Notes under the pieces: generated by a model
Seen by the model: the letters and a program-made list of their open reading frames with translations, nothing else
What the model was told of the DNA's origin: nothing
Databases searched by the model: none
Assembly: GCA_029891385.1 (NCBI GenBank)
Contig: CM057231.1
Coordinates: 20,057,300-20,121,299, forward strand
Reading direction: 5' to 3'
DNA: 64,000 bases
Origin: Erythroxylum novogranatense
Lineage: Eukaryota > Streptophyta > Magnoliopsida > Malpighiales > Erythroxylaceae
Shown here: positions 12,420 to 24,759 of the stretch, in pieces
Numbering within the stretch: the stretch's first letter is position 1
Layout: each line of letters opens with the position of its first letter
Translations under genes and position numbers: made by a program

Positions 12420-13846
12420 TGTTGGATCGCGTATGGTCTGAGTATTCACAATACACTGCGGAAAAACCATACAACAACATGATGTATAATCGAAAATACC
12501 AAGGATGTACGAAAATACCTTGTTTTCGTGAATAGGTTGCTTCTTTTCGGATTCCAAGACACTGCAATCGCGAATGCCCTCTACCGGTATCCACACGAGT
12601 ATGCACGATCCGGGTTGCGGCTGTTGTGTGCTAGCACGTCCTGAAACTCTTCCGAATGCCACACGATTTTTCTCTCGGATGGCGGCTAGGATTTCTTGAC
12701 AATAGAGTCACTTCCTTTTAACCTAATGAGACCTAAGCTTCTCTATTTATAGAGAAACCCTAATCCCATTTAGGCCCCATTAAGTTTCGGCCCATTATAT
12801 CATATATAATAAAAGCCCGACAACTTAATTCAATCTAGCCCAATAAATATATCTACATATATTTATTCAATACCTAATAATTAGGCCCAAGAGAATAAGC
12901 CCAGATCACATCACTGTTTGTGTGCAACTCTGTAGGCTCATTTGATGTAGGCAATGGGCTTGATCATACTTCAAAACCCATAAGTTATAAGCGGCCTCTA
13001 GCAAGACATTATGACTACCCAAATCAAATGAGGATCGATAATCCGATTTAACCTGTAAATACGGTTATAAGCTCAGTCCTTTTGTAACACGATATCAAGA
13101 TTAATCACAAGGCATGGTACATGTCAACCTTTGATTAATCATAGTTTCTTGATCCCCAAGTTGACTGATTGTAACAAATGACATTGATGACTCTTCATCA
13201 ATTCATTTGAGCACGGCTATGCATTTCTTCAGTCACACTTGTCAAGAGGCCCAAATGATATCTCTCTCATTTAAGAGAGGTACAAATCCCATCTACGCCA
13301 TTCACATCCCTCCACATGATTCATTTAGTGTCCAACATAAGACTATTTGTTATTCGGTTAAAAATAACTTAGTCTAATATCAAAACACTAAATTCCTCAT
13401 GTAGGGAACCATGATGACTTCAGGTCAAAGGACTAAAGTCAAACCATATAAAGAATCACTAATGACATGAAACCGTGTAGTATTCTTTATGTGGGTCGGT
13501 CCAATATATGTTCTCTAACATATATCTATGTTTCTGATTTGATATCTCATATCCATGATCAGTAAAATGTGATCATCAATCAAAACACATACTAGTCTTA
13601 ATTCATTATTGTTCCACCAATAATGATCGACCAGGGACAGTCTAGAATAGTGTTATAACGCTTACGGTTTTACTATCAAGTCACATACTTGATGACATAA
13701 GTCTAGTACCATTCATGGAATGTAAATCACATTACATAAACGAAATACATGCATATATAAAGGAATAACTCATAATATATTATTAACAAGTCATAATGTT
13801 AATACATGAATCACAAATATCCATTGGCCTAGGGACACTACTAACA
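12420..13846 (-). mobile_element. Solo LTR, Copia-type (1427 bp)
   Basis: Starts TGTTGGATCGC and ends ACACTACTAACA, with a perfect 5-bp target duplication tgaat (12415-12419 and 13847-13851). There is no internal coding region. Orientation is inferred from layout: a leader-like stretch with a spaced 'ctaccggtatccacacg' segment near 12580-12600, and the CTAACA end that in related elements sits beside the polypurine tract of a minus-strand element. Its sequence differs from the A/B LTR family further right. Confidence 0.85.
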
Positions 13847-14693
13847 TGAATTGTTCTTCAGCAGGGAGGAATTTGCCAGATACCTCCCACTGAAACTTAT
13901 TTTCAGTGTCAAAAAATATCTACCACATTGACATTTTGTGATGAGTTTATGTTTACAATTTTATTTTGAAAATGTAACAAAAACAAAAACACATTATAGA
14001 TATAAAGCACAAACATGGTAGAGAGCAAAGAAAGAGCTAAAATATTCATTACATTGAAAGGTCTAAGTTTTTCGTTCTAAAAGCTTTGGTTAGAAATCAA
14101 CTATTGCATTAACAAAAAGAAACTATATAAATTGCATTAAGTTAAAATAATATCAATACCTAAAAAGAAAATAAACTCATCCTATGAGGATTTATTCAAA
14201 AAACATGGCTAACAAGATCCTACAACCAATTTTCAAGAAATTTTGAATATAGTAATTAAATAATTTAAGGGAACAAAGTCACAAACCTAGTGAAAATATT
14301 TTATAAAAATTTGGTTTTTATTGTTAGCTTTTTTTTTCTTTTTATGTTGACACTAGAAGATAAACAAGGCCTTTCAAGTATTCAACAATTTGAGATCCTC
14401 CAAGCTCAGAACTTCCAAATACTCTATCCACTTTCAAAATGCAAAATCATACAATTAATACTCTTGCAGCTAAGTGATTAGTTAAGAAAAGGATAATAAA
14501 GGATAAAAGGAACATTTTTAAGGAATAAATATATGGATTCCATAAGGTAACAAAAAAAATTATAAAAACCTTATGAAGATAGCAAGAAAATTGAGCCTAA
14601 AATCAATTTCCATTAGAGCAATTGATTCAGGCAACTAAAAATCTTTGAATTTACTGATCATAAAATCAAAACCTACAACTACAGTGATGGAGA

Positions 14694-14765
14694 GAATGAG
14701 ATTACTCACAATTTTAGGATTGAATTAATGAATGAGATTACTTACAAATTTAGGATTAAGATTAA
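14694..14765 (+). repeat. 36-bp tandem duplication
   Basis: Two imperfect 36-bp units, each beginning gaatgagattact(c/t)ac and ending near taggatt(g/a)a. Confidence 0.75.
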
Positions 14766-15099
14766 GTATCTTATCTCTCAATGCCTTTTCCCCGGGAGAA
14801 ATACCAAATAACAAATGGTTTCCCATTGGATTGATAAAGGAAAGAGGAAAGTCTTTTATGGCCCTTTTTCCATCACACAATAATACAAAGGTTACTGGCA
14901 AGTTTTCAATAAAAATCTCTCAAAACTCAATGTGCAATGTACATAAGGGAAAGGATATCAATACCTAGAAAATTCGAACGACTGCCCTTTCTAATACTTA
15001 TAAAGCAACCTACATAATGAGAAATATTAACTAATAGAAACAATGTGTTGAAGCCATAAATATGGAATAGCCTCAAGTATGTTTGCTTGTGATATTGTA

Positions 15100-15165
15100 A
15101 GTATGGTGAACCTATAAAATGAAATCAAGTCAAGTATGGTGAACCTATAAAATGGAATCAAGTCA
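15100..15165 (+). repeat. 33-bp tandem duplication
   Basis: Two near-identical units beginning agtatggtgaacctataaaa and ending aatcaagtca. Confidence 0.85.
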
Positions 15166-17371
15166 GGACAAAGTGTAAATTACCATTGCATAAGGAGTAG
15201 AAAATTTAAAATAAGAAAAAAAAAAGCAAAATGATGATCATACACTAGTTTATTTTAGTCACTTGGGAAAACGATTAAAGACTATAAGATATAAGAAAGT
15301 TACAATTCTATCAAAAAGTTCGTTGACAGTAACAAACTCAAGAACAATATATATCTCTAAATTACTAATTACTATAACATGACAAAATTGAGAGTATATT
15401 TATGATTGTTGTGATAAAATCATCTAACAAATGGAAAAGAAAATATAGGTTATTTTTCTCGAAAATTAGCTATAGAAAAATGGGAAACATACAATTTGTA
15501 CAAATATTTTTTGCTAAAAATTAAATTTTAAATATATTAGACTTCTTGGTTTGTTTCCTTTTTTCCAATATATACTTGACGCATTTCCTTGTCCCGCTCC
15601 CTTGCACACAAGAAGATGTTTTGTGCGGTGGAAAAATACAAACGAATCATTATCCACATCACTAAAAGAATTAGTAAACATTCTTTTACAAATGAAATTT
15701 TTTAGAATCGTCCATTCAACATAACTAATTAACAGCATACCCAAATAACAAATACCTCAAAAAATAAATCTACAAGAAAAAATGACAATTTTGCCATCTT
15801 TATAGTTTACTTGAAGTGATGGTAAGAATAAGCAACAAAAAGGCCAAGTTCTAGATAGAATTATTTCAATCATGCTAAAACATTAGATGAATAAATAAAT
15901 TTAGAGTTCTAGATGTGTTAATGAGTCAAGTGCATTAAAAAATCTGACCAGAGAGGTATTGTAGATATCAAAGCATCAAAGGAACATAAAGAAAAATCAA
16001 CGTATACGAAGAACTCATAAACAAAGATGACTCCATCCTTTGTTGAAATGACAAATGGAACTTTTGACTAATACAGAGAAGAAGAACAAACATATAGCCT
16101 TTCATCTACAAACAAGAGGGAGGTTAGAAGTAAATCAAACTATCAAGCATACTGAAGAACTGTGTGAATAACTAAGGGAAGAAGCTTAAGTTACGAGAAA
16201 CATTATATGCCACAGCAGGTGGAAAAGGTTTTATGATGGTGTCGATGTGAGATACTCTCTAACAAAAATGCATATATGAAGTAGTAACTAGTTAATTAAT
16301 TACTAAGTACATTAAAACAAAATTAAAGGACAAGACACGACAAGAAGAATCTTCTTAGAGAAACTAAATAGGAAGAAGGCAAAGGAGATAAAATGATAAT
16401 TGAAACATTTTTCAAGAAGATATAATGGTAACTGATACATTTTTTAACAACGAAAATAAGCAACATATGATCAAAATGTGAGAATGGTTTATATATTACT
16501 CAAGTATTCCCTATGCATTATGTAGCACACTATTTGTAAAGTACCATAAAAGATAGAACTATAGTTCAACATAATGTGTTTGTAATTGTTTAATCAGTCA
16601 AGTCTAAGACTTTCAAGTCAGCTATATATAGAGAACCCTAGTAGCAATTTAAGTAGTGAGATATCAAACAAATTCAAGAAACAAAAATGCAAAGTATACT
16701 TATATCTATCCAAATACTTCCCCTTTAATACTCGTACTAGGAACTCATTGAACTACAACATAAGACATGGACCCGTCCTTATCTAGCAAACAACAACTAT
16801 AATAAGATCTTAAAATGTAAAGGGAATAACATTAAACACACTATATCTCATCATATTCGATAATCTATGCATGCTAATATAATAAACTAAGTGGTAAGTG
16901 TTTAATTCTTATCAAATGGTTACAATTTCAGTTTTTTAACTTTATACCAAATTTACCTAGAACTTAGAGGTAGCCTAAAAATAGGTCCAAATGATGCACT
17001 ATCTTGCAACAGTGTTTTAGTAAAAAGCACACTAAGACAAAGAAACCTCATATGGATGAAGATGAAGATGGATGAACACTAGTGGTGAAAACCAGCAAAC
17101 ACACTAGATGAAGACAAAGATGAATGAGTGGAAAAAGACGAAGACGAAAGAACCCCCTAAATGAACATAAAGATGGACAAACACACTACATGAAGAGAAA
17201 GACAGACGAACGCTACAGCTAGTAGAAGTCGACGATAAAGACAAAGATAACTTAATCAAATGAAGACTGCTTCTTAATTATGTTATTAATATGTAAAAAA
17301 AAAGACATCATTTTAATTAATAAAAATTCATTTTATTGTCTTTTATTTTATTCTTTTTTATACAAAAATAT

Positions 17372-17576
17372 TTTTGTAGCCAAGTATTTTCGTAGCTAAA
17401 ACACATAGATTCCATAAGATAAGCTACAAAAATAGATTTTGTAGTTAAAAACCTAAATGTTTAGATTCCATAGTATCAGCTACGAAATAGACTTCATAGT
17501 TAAAAACAATCATTTTGTTATGAAAATATATTCATAGTCAATTTTTTTTAACTATGAAATCTATTTTCATAGCTAA
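17372..17576. repeat. Hairpin-rich repeat, TAGCTA type
   Basis: Contains gtagccaag, cgtagctaaaac, gctacgaaatag and tcatagctaatg units in inverted arrangement, in the same style as 10925-11345. It ends where a TGTTATGG LTR-like sequence begins. Confidence 0.5.
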
Positions 17577-18785
17577 TGTTATGGAAGCTCGGAATTTATC
17601 GATGTGATTTCATATGGTTTTGCTAATTTATTCCCCAATGTTCTGGTTGCTGTCTTTGTGCACATTCAATGAACAGACATGCTTATAAATTCGAGAATAA
17701 ATTGTAGAAAAAAAAATTTCGGATTTGCTTTCACCAACATGTCTCTAAGATGTTTATGAATGTCTATGAGAATGGAAAAATATTTTCGAGGTGATTTACT
17801 ATTTATTTGAGAATTTATTGTGTGCTGCTGGAAATAACTGTGTTGAGGAACACAGATTCTACATTGGCTTTGTTGCTGAGGTTGGATGAGTTTTTGTTGG
17901 AAATAAATCCTGAAACAATTCATGGAACATGTTGTGAACATGTTGTAACCTCTGTAATTTTCTCATAATTTATTGAAATTGTTTCAATGAATTTTTCAAG
18001 CAAAACACAGAACTTAGCAGTTTTGAGAAAGTTGCAGGAGCTGTTTTGTTTGGAATGATAAATTATGTATTTCTCAATTCCAATGCCTTGGATCATTTTT
18101 AATGTGATTAAAAATGTGTTATATTGATGTTGTATGTAGGCCGGTAGGACCGACCCCAGTATGACTGGACCACCTCAGCATTAATAAATATATATGTATT
18201 ATATTAATTAATTAAAGAATTAATTAATATATATATATATATATATGCCATAAGTGGAAGGAGAGGAGAAGATTTGCTTTATTATATATATATATATATA
18301 AGCATAACGTGGATGGTCCACCCACTTTGCATTTAATGTCTTTAATTATGTTAAAGACACATGGCAAATAAATGAAAAGAAGATGATCATCGTGGGTTTT
18401 CATAAAAGAAAGAAGATGAGGATGATCGTTTAGGTGGAGAAGGTTTTGAAGGAAAAAAAGGTTTTCCTCTCATCTCATCTTCATCGATCATCACTTTTCA
18501 TCTCCTCTCCAAGCTTCTCCTCATCGTCCTCTCATTAGCTCTCTAAGAACAAAGGTAAGATCTAGTAGTCTTTAATTTGTTCTAGCTATTTTCGGGTCAA
18601 AGGGTTTGTCCCGGTTAGGTTCTCCAATCTCTGCGTGGATACCGTTAGAGACGGTCTCCTTTGGCCGTTATGGTTTGAGTTTGTTGTATAGACACATAGA
18701 TCCTGGCTTTCGGGAAGGTCCTGGAACAAAAATTTTTGTTTTCCGCACCGTAGGCATGTGATGCTCACACCGAAATTTTCCTACA
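17577..18785 (+). mobile_element. LTR-like sequence, left edge uncertain
   Basis: The right edge is clear: it ends TTTTCCTACA, and a Copia integrase relic begins at the next base. Toward that end it has a leader-like layout: a TA-rich tract, a CT-rich stretch, a splice-donor-like aaaggtaagatc near 18550, and a 'gtggataccgttagagacgg' stretch of the kind seen in other LTRs here. The left edge could be 17577 (TGTTATGG) or about 17895 (TGTTGGAAAT). No target duplication was confirmed for either choice. Two AT microsatellites lie at about 18228-18246 and 18283-18301. Confidence 0.5.
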
Positions 18786-20230
18786 TGAGTCACATATCTA
18801 AACTACTAATATCCATATGCATGATCTCTAATATGTTTGAACTTCTCTTGGCACCTTTTCTTTGATTTTTTTGGGCCCACTTTCCCTTTATACAATCCTC
18901 CGTTATTCACCAATATTTTAATCCTTTCTATAAGGATATGTTCTAATTTTTGGTTCCACAATATAGAGGAATTTTCATTCATAACACAATGTTTTGTCCC
19001 AACATGAACATTTATTGCACTGTAATAAATATTATCTTGTAAATTAAAATAGAAAAGACCTTCAAATAGTGTATCATTCCTAACAAATTCATGTTTATAA
19101 TTTAACTTAAAAGATTCATTTAGAAAACGAAAGGAATATCCAAAAGGTACAGGTCTTCAAACTAAAAGTCAATTTCCTAAAGAAACTAGGAATATAAATG
19201 TCTTTTCTAATTTTAAAACAAAACCAATACATAAAATTAAATTACAATCCCTAATAGCCTCCACACGTGAACGTATCTTGTTTCTAGATAAGTTATACTA
19301 CTCACTTCCCACTAGCTTCCTTGTGTTTTGTAAATCTTGCAACTCATTTGTAATATGGATTATATAACCAGAATCAATCCACCATATGTCATCACAAACT
19401 TTAGCCATATTAGATTCAAAGCAAATTAGTGAGATTATATTATCTTTCTTTTCATTGCATTCTTTATGTTGGGCATAATCCTTCTTCATATTTCCTTTTT
19501 TCTTGTAAAAGAAGCAATTAGATTCCTTCTTAATGTCAGCTTAACCAGGTATTTGACCTTTTTCCCTTTTGATGGCTTGATTTTTCTTCTTTTCTTGAAT
19601 AACCAAACGATCACTCTATGAACTCTCTCCTTGTTCCATCGATAATCTCCCTTATTAATTCATTTATTGACTCCTTATCCTTATGTGTATGATAAGAGAT
19701 TTTAAAGGATTCATATAGTGGTGAAAGGGTGTTCAAAATGTAATGTACGAGAAAAGAATCAAACATCTTAACCTCAAGTTTATTTAATTAAGCTGCAATG
19801 TCTCTCATCCTTATGATGTGCTCATGCACACCTCAGATATTGATGAGCTTTGTAAATGAAAACTTCATAATTAGGGTACTTGCAAGTGCTTTATCTGACG
19901 TTTTGAATTGTTTATCAATAGCCTTCAGTAGAATACAAACATTGTCATGTTGTTATATAAAACCATGAATGCTAGCAAAAATTTTAGTTTTTATGAACAT
20001 CATACTTAAGCGATTAGATCACTTTCAACGTTCATAAAGAAAAATTTTAGTTGTAGTATTGGCCTCAATTGCCTTAGGTGTTTCACCCTTCCAAATAGAA
20101 TAATCAATATCCATCCACCCTAGACTGATAAGAATTCTCTCCTCCCAAATCTTATAGTTTTTACTCCTTAATTTAGGAATTTCACAACTTGTATCTATCA
20201 GTGAAACTAATAGTTTAAATAGTTGCATAG
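18786..20230 (-). pseudogene. Copia gag-protease-integrase relic
   Basis: Minus-strand relic of a Copia element. From high to low coordinates: Gag N-terminus near 20180 (IPKLRSKNYKIWEERIL), Gag middle (YILNTLSPLYESFKISY), a zinc knuckle near 19500 in which a cysteine has become Tyr (FFYKKKG), protease at about 19380 with an intact WIDSG active site, the pre-integrase block SILWNQKLEH near 18920, and the first integrase aspartate in the MHMDI block just before 18786. Stops and frameshifts are frequent. The rest of integrase and all of RT are missing; the LTR-like sequence replaces them. Confidence 0.8.
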
Positions 20231-21281
20231 AACATACATGCTACGTATCAATAAATTGAGGTGAATAAACTATATATATGTTGTACCAATGTAAATGTAT
20301 CTTACAAGACATAAGTCAAATGTCCTAAAAATGGCCCATGAGCTAAATTTTTAATTCAAATAGATTTATGCTAAACTTTATGATACAACTATCAAATTTA
20401 TTCCAATTTCTAATACTTGTGGGAAATTCAAAAAAAGACTAATATTTCATCCTAATTAATTATTCAAATATAATAAAAATTTCTATGAGATAAAATTTAT
20501 AATACTAAATATTTAACTATAACTCAACTCTATATGTGATTAATTAAATAAATATAATTTTATATAATTAATGTTGTCGTGGCTAAGCTCTAATATTAGT
20601 CAAGAAAACATTTTATTCACAATGCAAAATATAGACATAGTGATGATCTATCTCTTATTGAACGTTTATATAAATATAATTTCAACTTATAATAAATCAT
20701 AATATAAGTTTCAGTTCAGTTGGTTGAGGTTTATCATGCGCAAGTTTGAGCCTCAGCCACTGCACTGGAATTTGTTTTTAATCAACAAACAAAAACAATT
20801 TTGTTTGGTGAGAGGTCTTCTTTAACCTCTAGATGGGTCATATTGACCCGATTCGTGATCGGTTGGATACCAAACAAAAATAGTTCAGAGAAACACCACA
20901 AAAACTATTTTTTAAGGGTTGAAACACTTTCAAAATACGTAACTGAAAATTTTATCTTTAATCGAAAGAAAAAATCCAAAAAACAAATTTAAATGAAAAT
21001 TTTTTTATTTTAAAATTTTTTCTAGATTTCGAAATTCTCCAAAAACTAAAACAAGCAAAGGATGTAAGGATCCAATATAAAATGTTAGCCAATTTAACAT
21101 ATATTCAATAGTAATATACGTTAAAATAACATATAAACTAAATGCGGAAGAAAGCGAAACAATTCCAACTAATGATGTTTTTGTTTGGCAAGTTTACGTT
21201 TTTATGTTTTTATTTAGATTTTTCTTTTTTTGTCTTATGTTTGCATATTTATTTATAATTTTATTTGGATTTGTTATATAA
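20231..21281. other. AT-rich intergenic stretch
   Basis: No supported gene. It holds a tRNA-like SINE-type head near 20706 and a short open frame at 20801-20992 with no recognisable features. It ends at a CACTA-type element. Confidence 0.5.
20706..20775 (+). mobile_element. Possible tRNA-derived SINE head
   Basis: Contains tcagttggttgagg, resembling an RNA polymerase III A box, and 35 bases on caagtttgagcctc, resembling a B box. The spacing and the T-rich stretch after it suit a plant SINE fragment. It does not fold as a full tRNA, and no target duplication was found. Confidence 0.35.
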
Positions 21282-22035
21282 CACTACAAGAAAAATGTAG
21301 ATTAGCAATGGAAACTTAGTAACGGAAAAATTTTTGTCGGCAATTAGCGACGGAAATATACTTTCCGTCGTTAAAATTGAGTGATTTAGTGACGGTACTA
21401 ATATTCGTCGCTAAATTTGGAGAGAATTTGTCTCGGTAAAATTTGCAACAGACATTAGCGACGGAACAATATAGTCTTCGGTAATAAATTACCGATGGAA
21501 AATATACCGTTGGAAATTAGCGACGGAAAGCATATTTTCATCGCTAAAATTGAGTAATTTAGCGACGGTACTAATACTTGTCGCTAAATTTAGAGAAAAT
21601 TCGTCGCGAAAAAATTAGCGACGGAATTTAGCGACAGTATATGTTCCGTCGCTAAAAATTGAGGAAATTTTTGGCGAAATAAAAAATTTTGAGTTTACCT
21701 ACGAAAAATTTCATTGGTAAATTCTGTTGGTAAATGAATTTAGTGACGAAAATTTACCGACGGAAAAAAATTTTGTTGGTAAATATATTGGATTTTACCG
21801 ACAGAAAAAATTCCGTCGGTAATTAGCGACAGAATTACCAATACCGTTGGTAATTTTCTGACAGAAGAATTTACTGACTGAACAAAACAACGTCAGTAAA
21901 TTTACCGACATAAATTTTTTCCCTCGGTAAATTTATCAACGGGAAATTTCCATCGTTAAATTTACTAACGACCATATCTTCGACGATTTTTTCCGTGAAT
22001 AAATTCTGTTGCTAAATTTTATTTTTCTTGTAATG
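21282..22035. mobile_element. CACTA-type non-autonomous element 1 (754 bp)
   Basis: Starts CACTACAAGAAAAATGTAG and ends ATTTTTCTTGTAATG, a one-base variant of the inverted terminus. The interior is almost wholly short inverted units based on ttagcgacggaa/ttccgtcgctaa and ttaccgacgg/ccgtcggtaa. It lacks the unique central segment of the copies at 26959 and 29647, so it looks like an internal deletion derivative. The flanking triplets (taa, aca) do not match, so the target duplication is decayed. CACTA superfamily membership is inferred from the terminus and from the TSDs of the other two copies. Confidence 0.75.
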
Positions 22036-22785
22036 ACATAAGATATAAGAGTAGTTTTGAGTTCCTAACCACCTATTATTCTAGGTAAATAAAATAAAAA
22101 CGAAGGAAAGTAAATAAAAAGCATAACTTCACTCTTAATTCTTTTAGCTGAAAAAACAAAAACTAAATGATGAGAATACTTATGTCGAAGCCACCTTCAA
22201 CATTGTTTTAGAGAAAGGGGTCGATATAACAAGTTTGCAAGTAAATCAGGAATCATCTACTAATTTCATCTACGTCTGCACCTACATAACCTCCCAAAGA
22301 GAATCATCTACTAATTACAACTAGATTATGGGCAACAACATTATCAAAGTAATTAACAAAATCGTCAAGAATCTTTTCCGGAATGAACTTCAGTTAGTGA
22401 GCTTGCCCCAATACACTTCGTGCCAGATAGCTTCTTTCTCAATTCCGTACATCTCTCAGAGCAACTCTCCTAAACGTGTGTTGGATTATAGTCAAACCTG
22501 AAAGTCGTTATCTAATTATCAACAGAAGAATTTCTCCAACGCATAATAATGAGATAATTTAGATGCTCTGCCCACCTATTGTGCTCGTCACGTTGCACAT
22601 GAGACAAGCCCACTTCGGTTATCACGCACGTTTATTACTTGTAGTGCAACCAAGTCTCTTAGGACATGCAATAATATATTTCGTCATATGAGAGGAGAAC
22701 GATTCCTATAAAAACCCTCTATCTTCCTTGTCCTGCTCATCAACAGCCAATTGTTCCATTCTTCTCTATCCATCATCCAACAACA
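22036..22785 (+). promoter_or_regulatory. Promoter region of the Ole e 1/proline-rich gene
   Basis: A 750-bp AT-rich region between a CACTA-type element and the start codon. A TATA box is visible at 22707-22713. CACG-containing sites occur at 22588-22592 (tcacg) and near 22623 (tcacgcacg). The core promoter is supported by position; function of the CACG sites is unknown. Confidence 0.6.
22707..22713 (+). promoter_or_regulatory. TATA box
   Basis: Sequence tataaaa within cctataaaaaccc, 73 bp before the ATG at 22786. This leaves room for a 5' leader of about 40 bases. Confidence 0.65.
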
Positions 22786-24255
22786 ATGGCTCTTAACCGT
22801 GTTTTTCTTGCGATTTCCGTTCTCCTTTTGCCGTTGTCGGTCAACTCTGCAAGGTATTACGGCTACGGCACTGGGACGGACAGTGCAAAGTCGAACTATC
22901 CGCCAGCACAAGGTCCAGCGGCACCATACACCGTAAAAGCAAACAATGAACCAACGTCATACACAGTCCAACAAAAAAATGCCCCAAGACATAAGCAAGA
23001 TGAAGTCAAACAAGATTACAACTCCAAACCATCATCAGATGAAGATAAACCAGATGTTGTTAAGTCGGATTACAGCCCGAAAACATCACCTGAGTATGTC
23101 AAACCAGGTTACATGTCAAACCCAACACCAGAGGTTGCTAAGCCTCATTACAGTGCTATTCCAAAGCCATTTGTTGTTAAGCTCGATGACATCCCAAAAT
23201 CAAAACCCGATGTTGATGTTGTCAAACCCAACTATAGCTCAAATCCTACACCAGATGTTACCAAACCATACAATATCCCTAGTACTAAATCAGGTACGGC
23301 AAAGCCTACCTATAACCCAAAACCTAAACCTGACGTCGCCAAGCCTAACCCTCAACCAAAACCAGAGACTGAAAAACCAAATTACACTCTCAGCCCAAAC
23401 CCTGATGCTGTAGAATCGGAGACTGTTAAACCAGCTTACTACCCCAATTCAAAACCAGACGCTACCAAGATAGATAAATATCCAAGCTCAAAACCCGATA
23501 TTGCCAAAACTGATTACAACTCGAAGCCAGAAAGAAAAATTCCTCAACCTCAACAAGAAAGCCTATCATCAACACCTAGAAATACCAAACCGAATGAAGA
23601 ACTAAAACAAGAATCGAGTGGAGTAGCACCTCACCATGGGAGTGGGCCAAAACCAGATATTGGACTAAAAGTAACCGTACCAAAGTTAGACAATGGGGTG
23701 TCGAATTACGGGGATGTCCCAGAAGCAGAAAGCTCTCTCCCTATCGGCATTGAAGGGCTTGTACTATGCAAATCAGGCTCCGACTATGTTCCTATCCAAG
23801 GTAATATCTACACATATATTTAATTCATGCATCCGTGCATAAACGTTGTTTCTTCGTGTTGCGATATGAGAAAAGACGCTTCTTTTTATCTCACAAGTAT
23901 TGCATCTCTCTGGCAAACAGGAGCAGTTGCAAGGATAGCATGTTCCACTGTGGACCAGAATGGTTACGAGGCAACACCATTCTCATGCTTGACTGGTGAA
24001 ACTGATGCTAAAGGGTACTTCTTTAGGACATTATCACTTTCAGGACTTGACGATAAATTGCAGCTTAAAGATTGCAAGGCCTTCCTTGAAAGATCGCCAT
24101 TGGACACCTGCAAGCTCCCAACTGACGTCAACAAGGGGATCACTGGTGCGCTCCTCTCCACTTACCGTGTCCTAGCTGAGAAGAAGATCAAGTTGTTCTC
24201 TGTCGGGCCTTTCTTCTACACGTCGGAGCCCGCATCAGCCCCGGGTCGTTATTAA
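22786..24255 (+). CDS. Secreted Lys/Pro-rich protein with C-terminal Ole e 1 domain
   Basis: Two exons, 22786-23800 and 23921-24255, encode 449 residues. Residues 1-22 form a signal peptide with cleavage probably after NSA, so the product enters the secretory pathway and likely the cell wall. Residues 50-300 are a low-complexity domain of repeated KPxY, PKPKPD and DVxKP motifs, rich in Lys, Pro, Ser and Asp, without the Ser-Pro4 runs of classical extensins. The Ole e 1 domain begins at about residue 320 with LPIGIEGLVLCKSG and continues across the intron. Five cysteines are visible (LCK, ACS, SCL, DCK, TCK). This architecture matches the plant PRP1/PRP3 proline-rich wall proteins; no enzymatic activity is known for the domain. 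Reading frame, splice sites, TATA box and poly(A) signal are intact, so it is probably functional. A broken paralogue lies at 54439-56810. Confidence 0.9.
23801..23920 (+). other. Intron of the Ole e 1/proline-rich gene
   Basis: 120 bp, GT (gtaatatct) to AG (tggcaaacag), phase 1, splitting a Gly codon inside the Ole e 1 domain. The intron of the pseudogene at 54601-54690 occupies the matching position. Confidence 0.9.
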
Positions 24256-24759
24256 GATTTATTCTTATTTCACACTACACTATTGATTTCATTCTTTATT
24301 TGTTGCTATTACATGTCTAATTGTCTTTGCTCTGAGCTTCTTTGAAGGAGAGACCTGAACTAATTATAATTTCTTATTGTTGTAATTTATGGGTTAAATG
24401 TAATTGTATCAAGAGTTTTGTAATAAAATTTTCTTCTTATTCATTTTAAAATTGATCTTAAAATATTTTTCTAGTTTATTTGTTATTTAAAATTTTTATT
24501 TTAATAATGTATAAAATTTTCTAATTATAATTCGATGTCTAAAAAGCAAAGGAGGTTTAAAATATATTTTGCACCAAAAGAAAAAAATAAGGTTTTAAAA
24601 TTTTTAATGCAATATTTTGAAAATTTAGAAATATTTAGTTTTTCTAAAGTTCTTGCAAGAAATTGCTATGAATTATTATAAAATTTTCTTCGTCTATATT
24701 ATTTTCAAAACCTGCAAAGGAGTAAAAGTTTCTTCTTCTTTTTTTAACATAAAGACTTG
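24256..24759 (+). other. 3' flank with poly(A) signal
   Basis: aataaa at 24422-24427, about 170 bp after the stop codon, is the best polyadenylation signal. The rest is AT-rich with no gene visible, up to the LINE relic. Confidence 0.55.

Larger units (their letters stand above)
13852..17371. other. 3.5 kb without recognisable gene
   Basis: AT-rich, with only short frames (for example 14290-14481 and 15514-15744) that match no family I recognise. It has small tandem duplications and, near 17040-17240, a purine-rich stretch with repeated gatgaaga/gacgaa units. It lies between two hairpin-rich repeats of similar style and could be the decayed body of one large DNA transposon. That is a guess. 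Confidence 0.4.

Noticed and set aside
20706..20775. A tRNA gene
   Set aside because: A- and B-box-like motifs exist, but the acceptor and anticodon stems do not form, so only a SINE-type head is proposed.
22684..22936. Frames overlapping the promoter and start of the Ole e 1/proline-rich gene
   Set aside because: They are shadows of the real exon; the main frame has a signal peptide and a domain.
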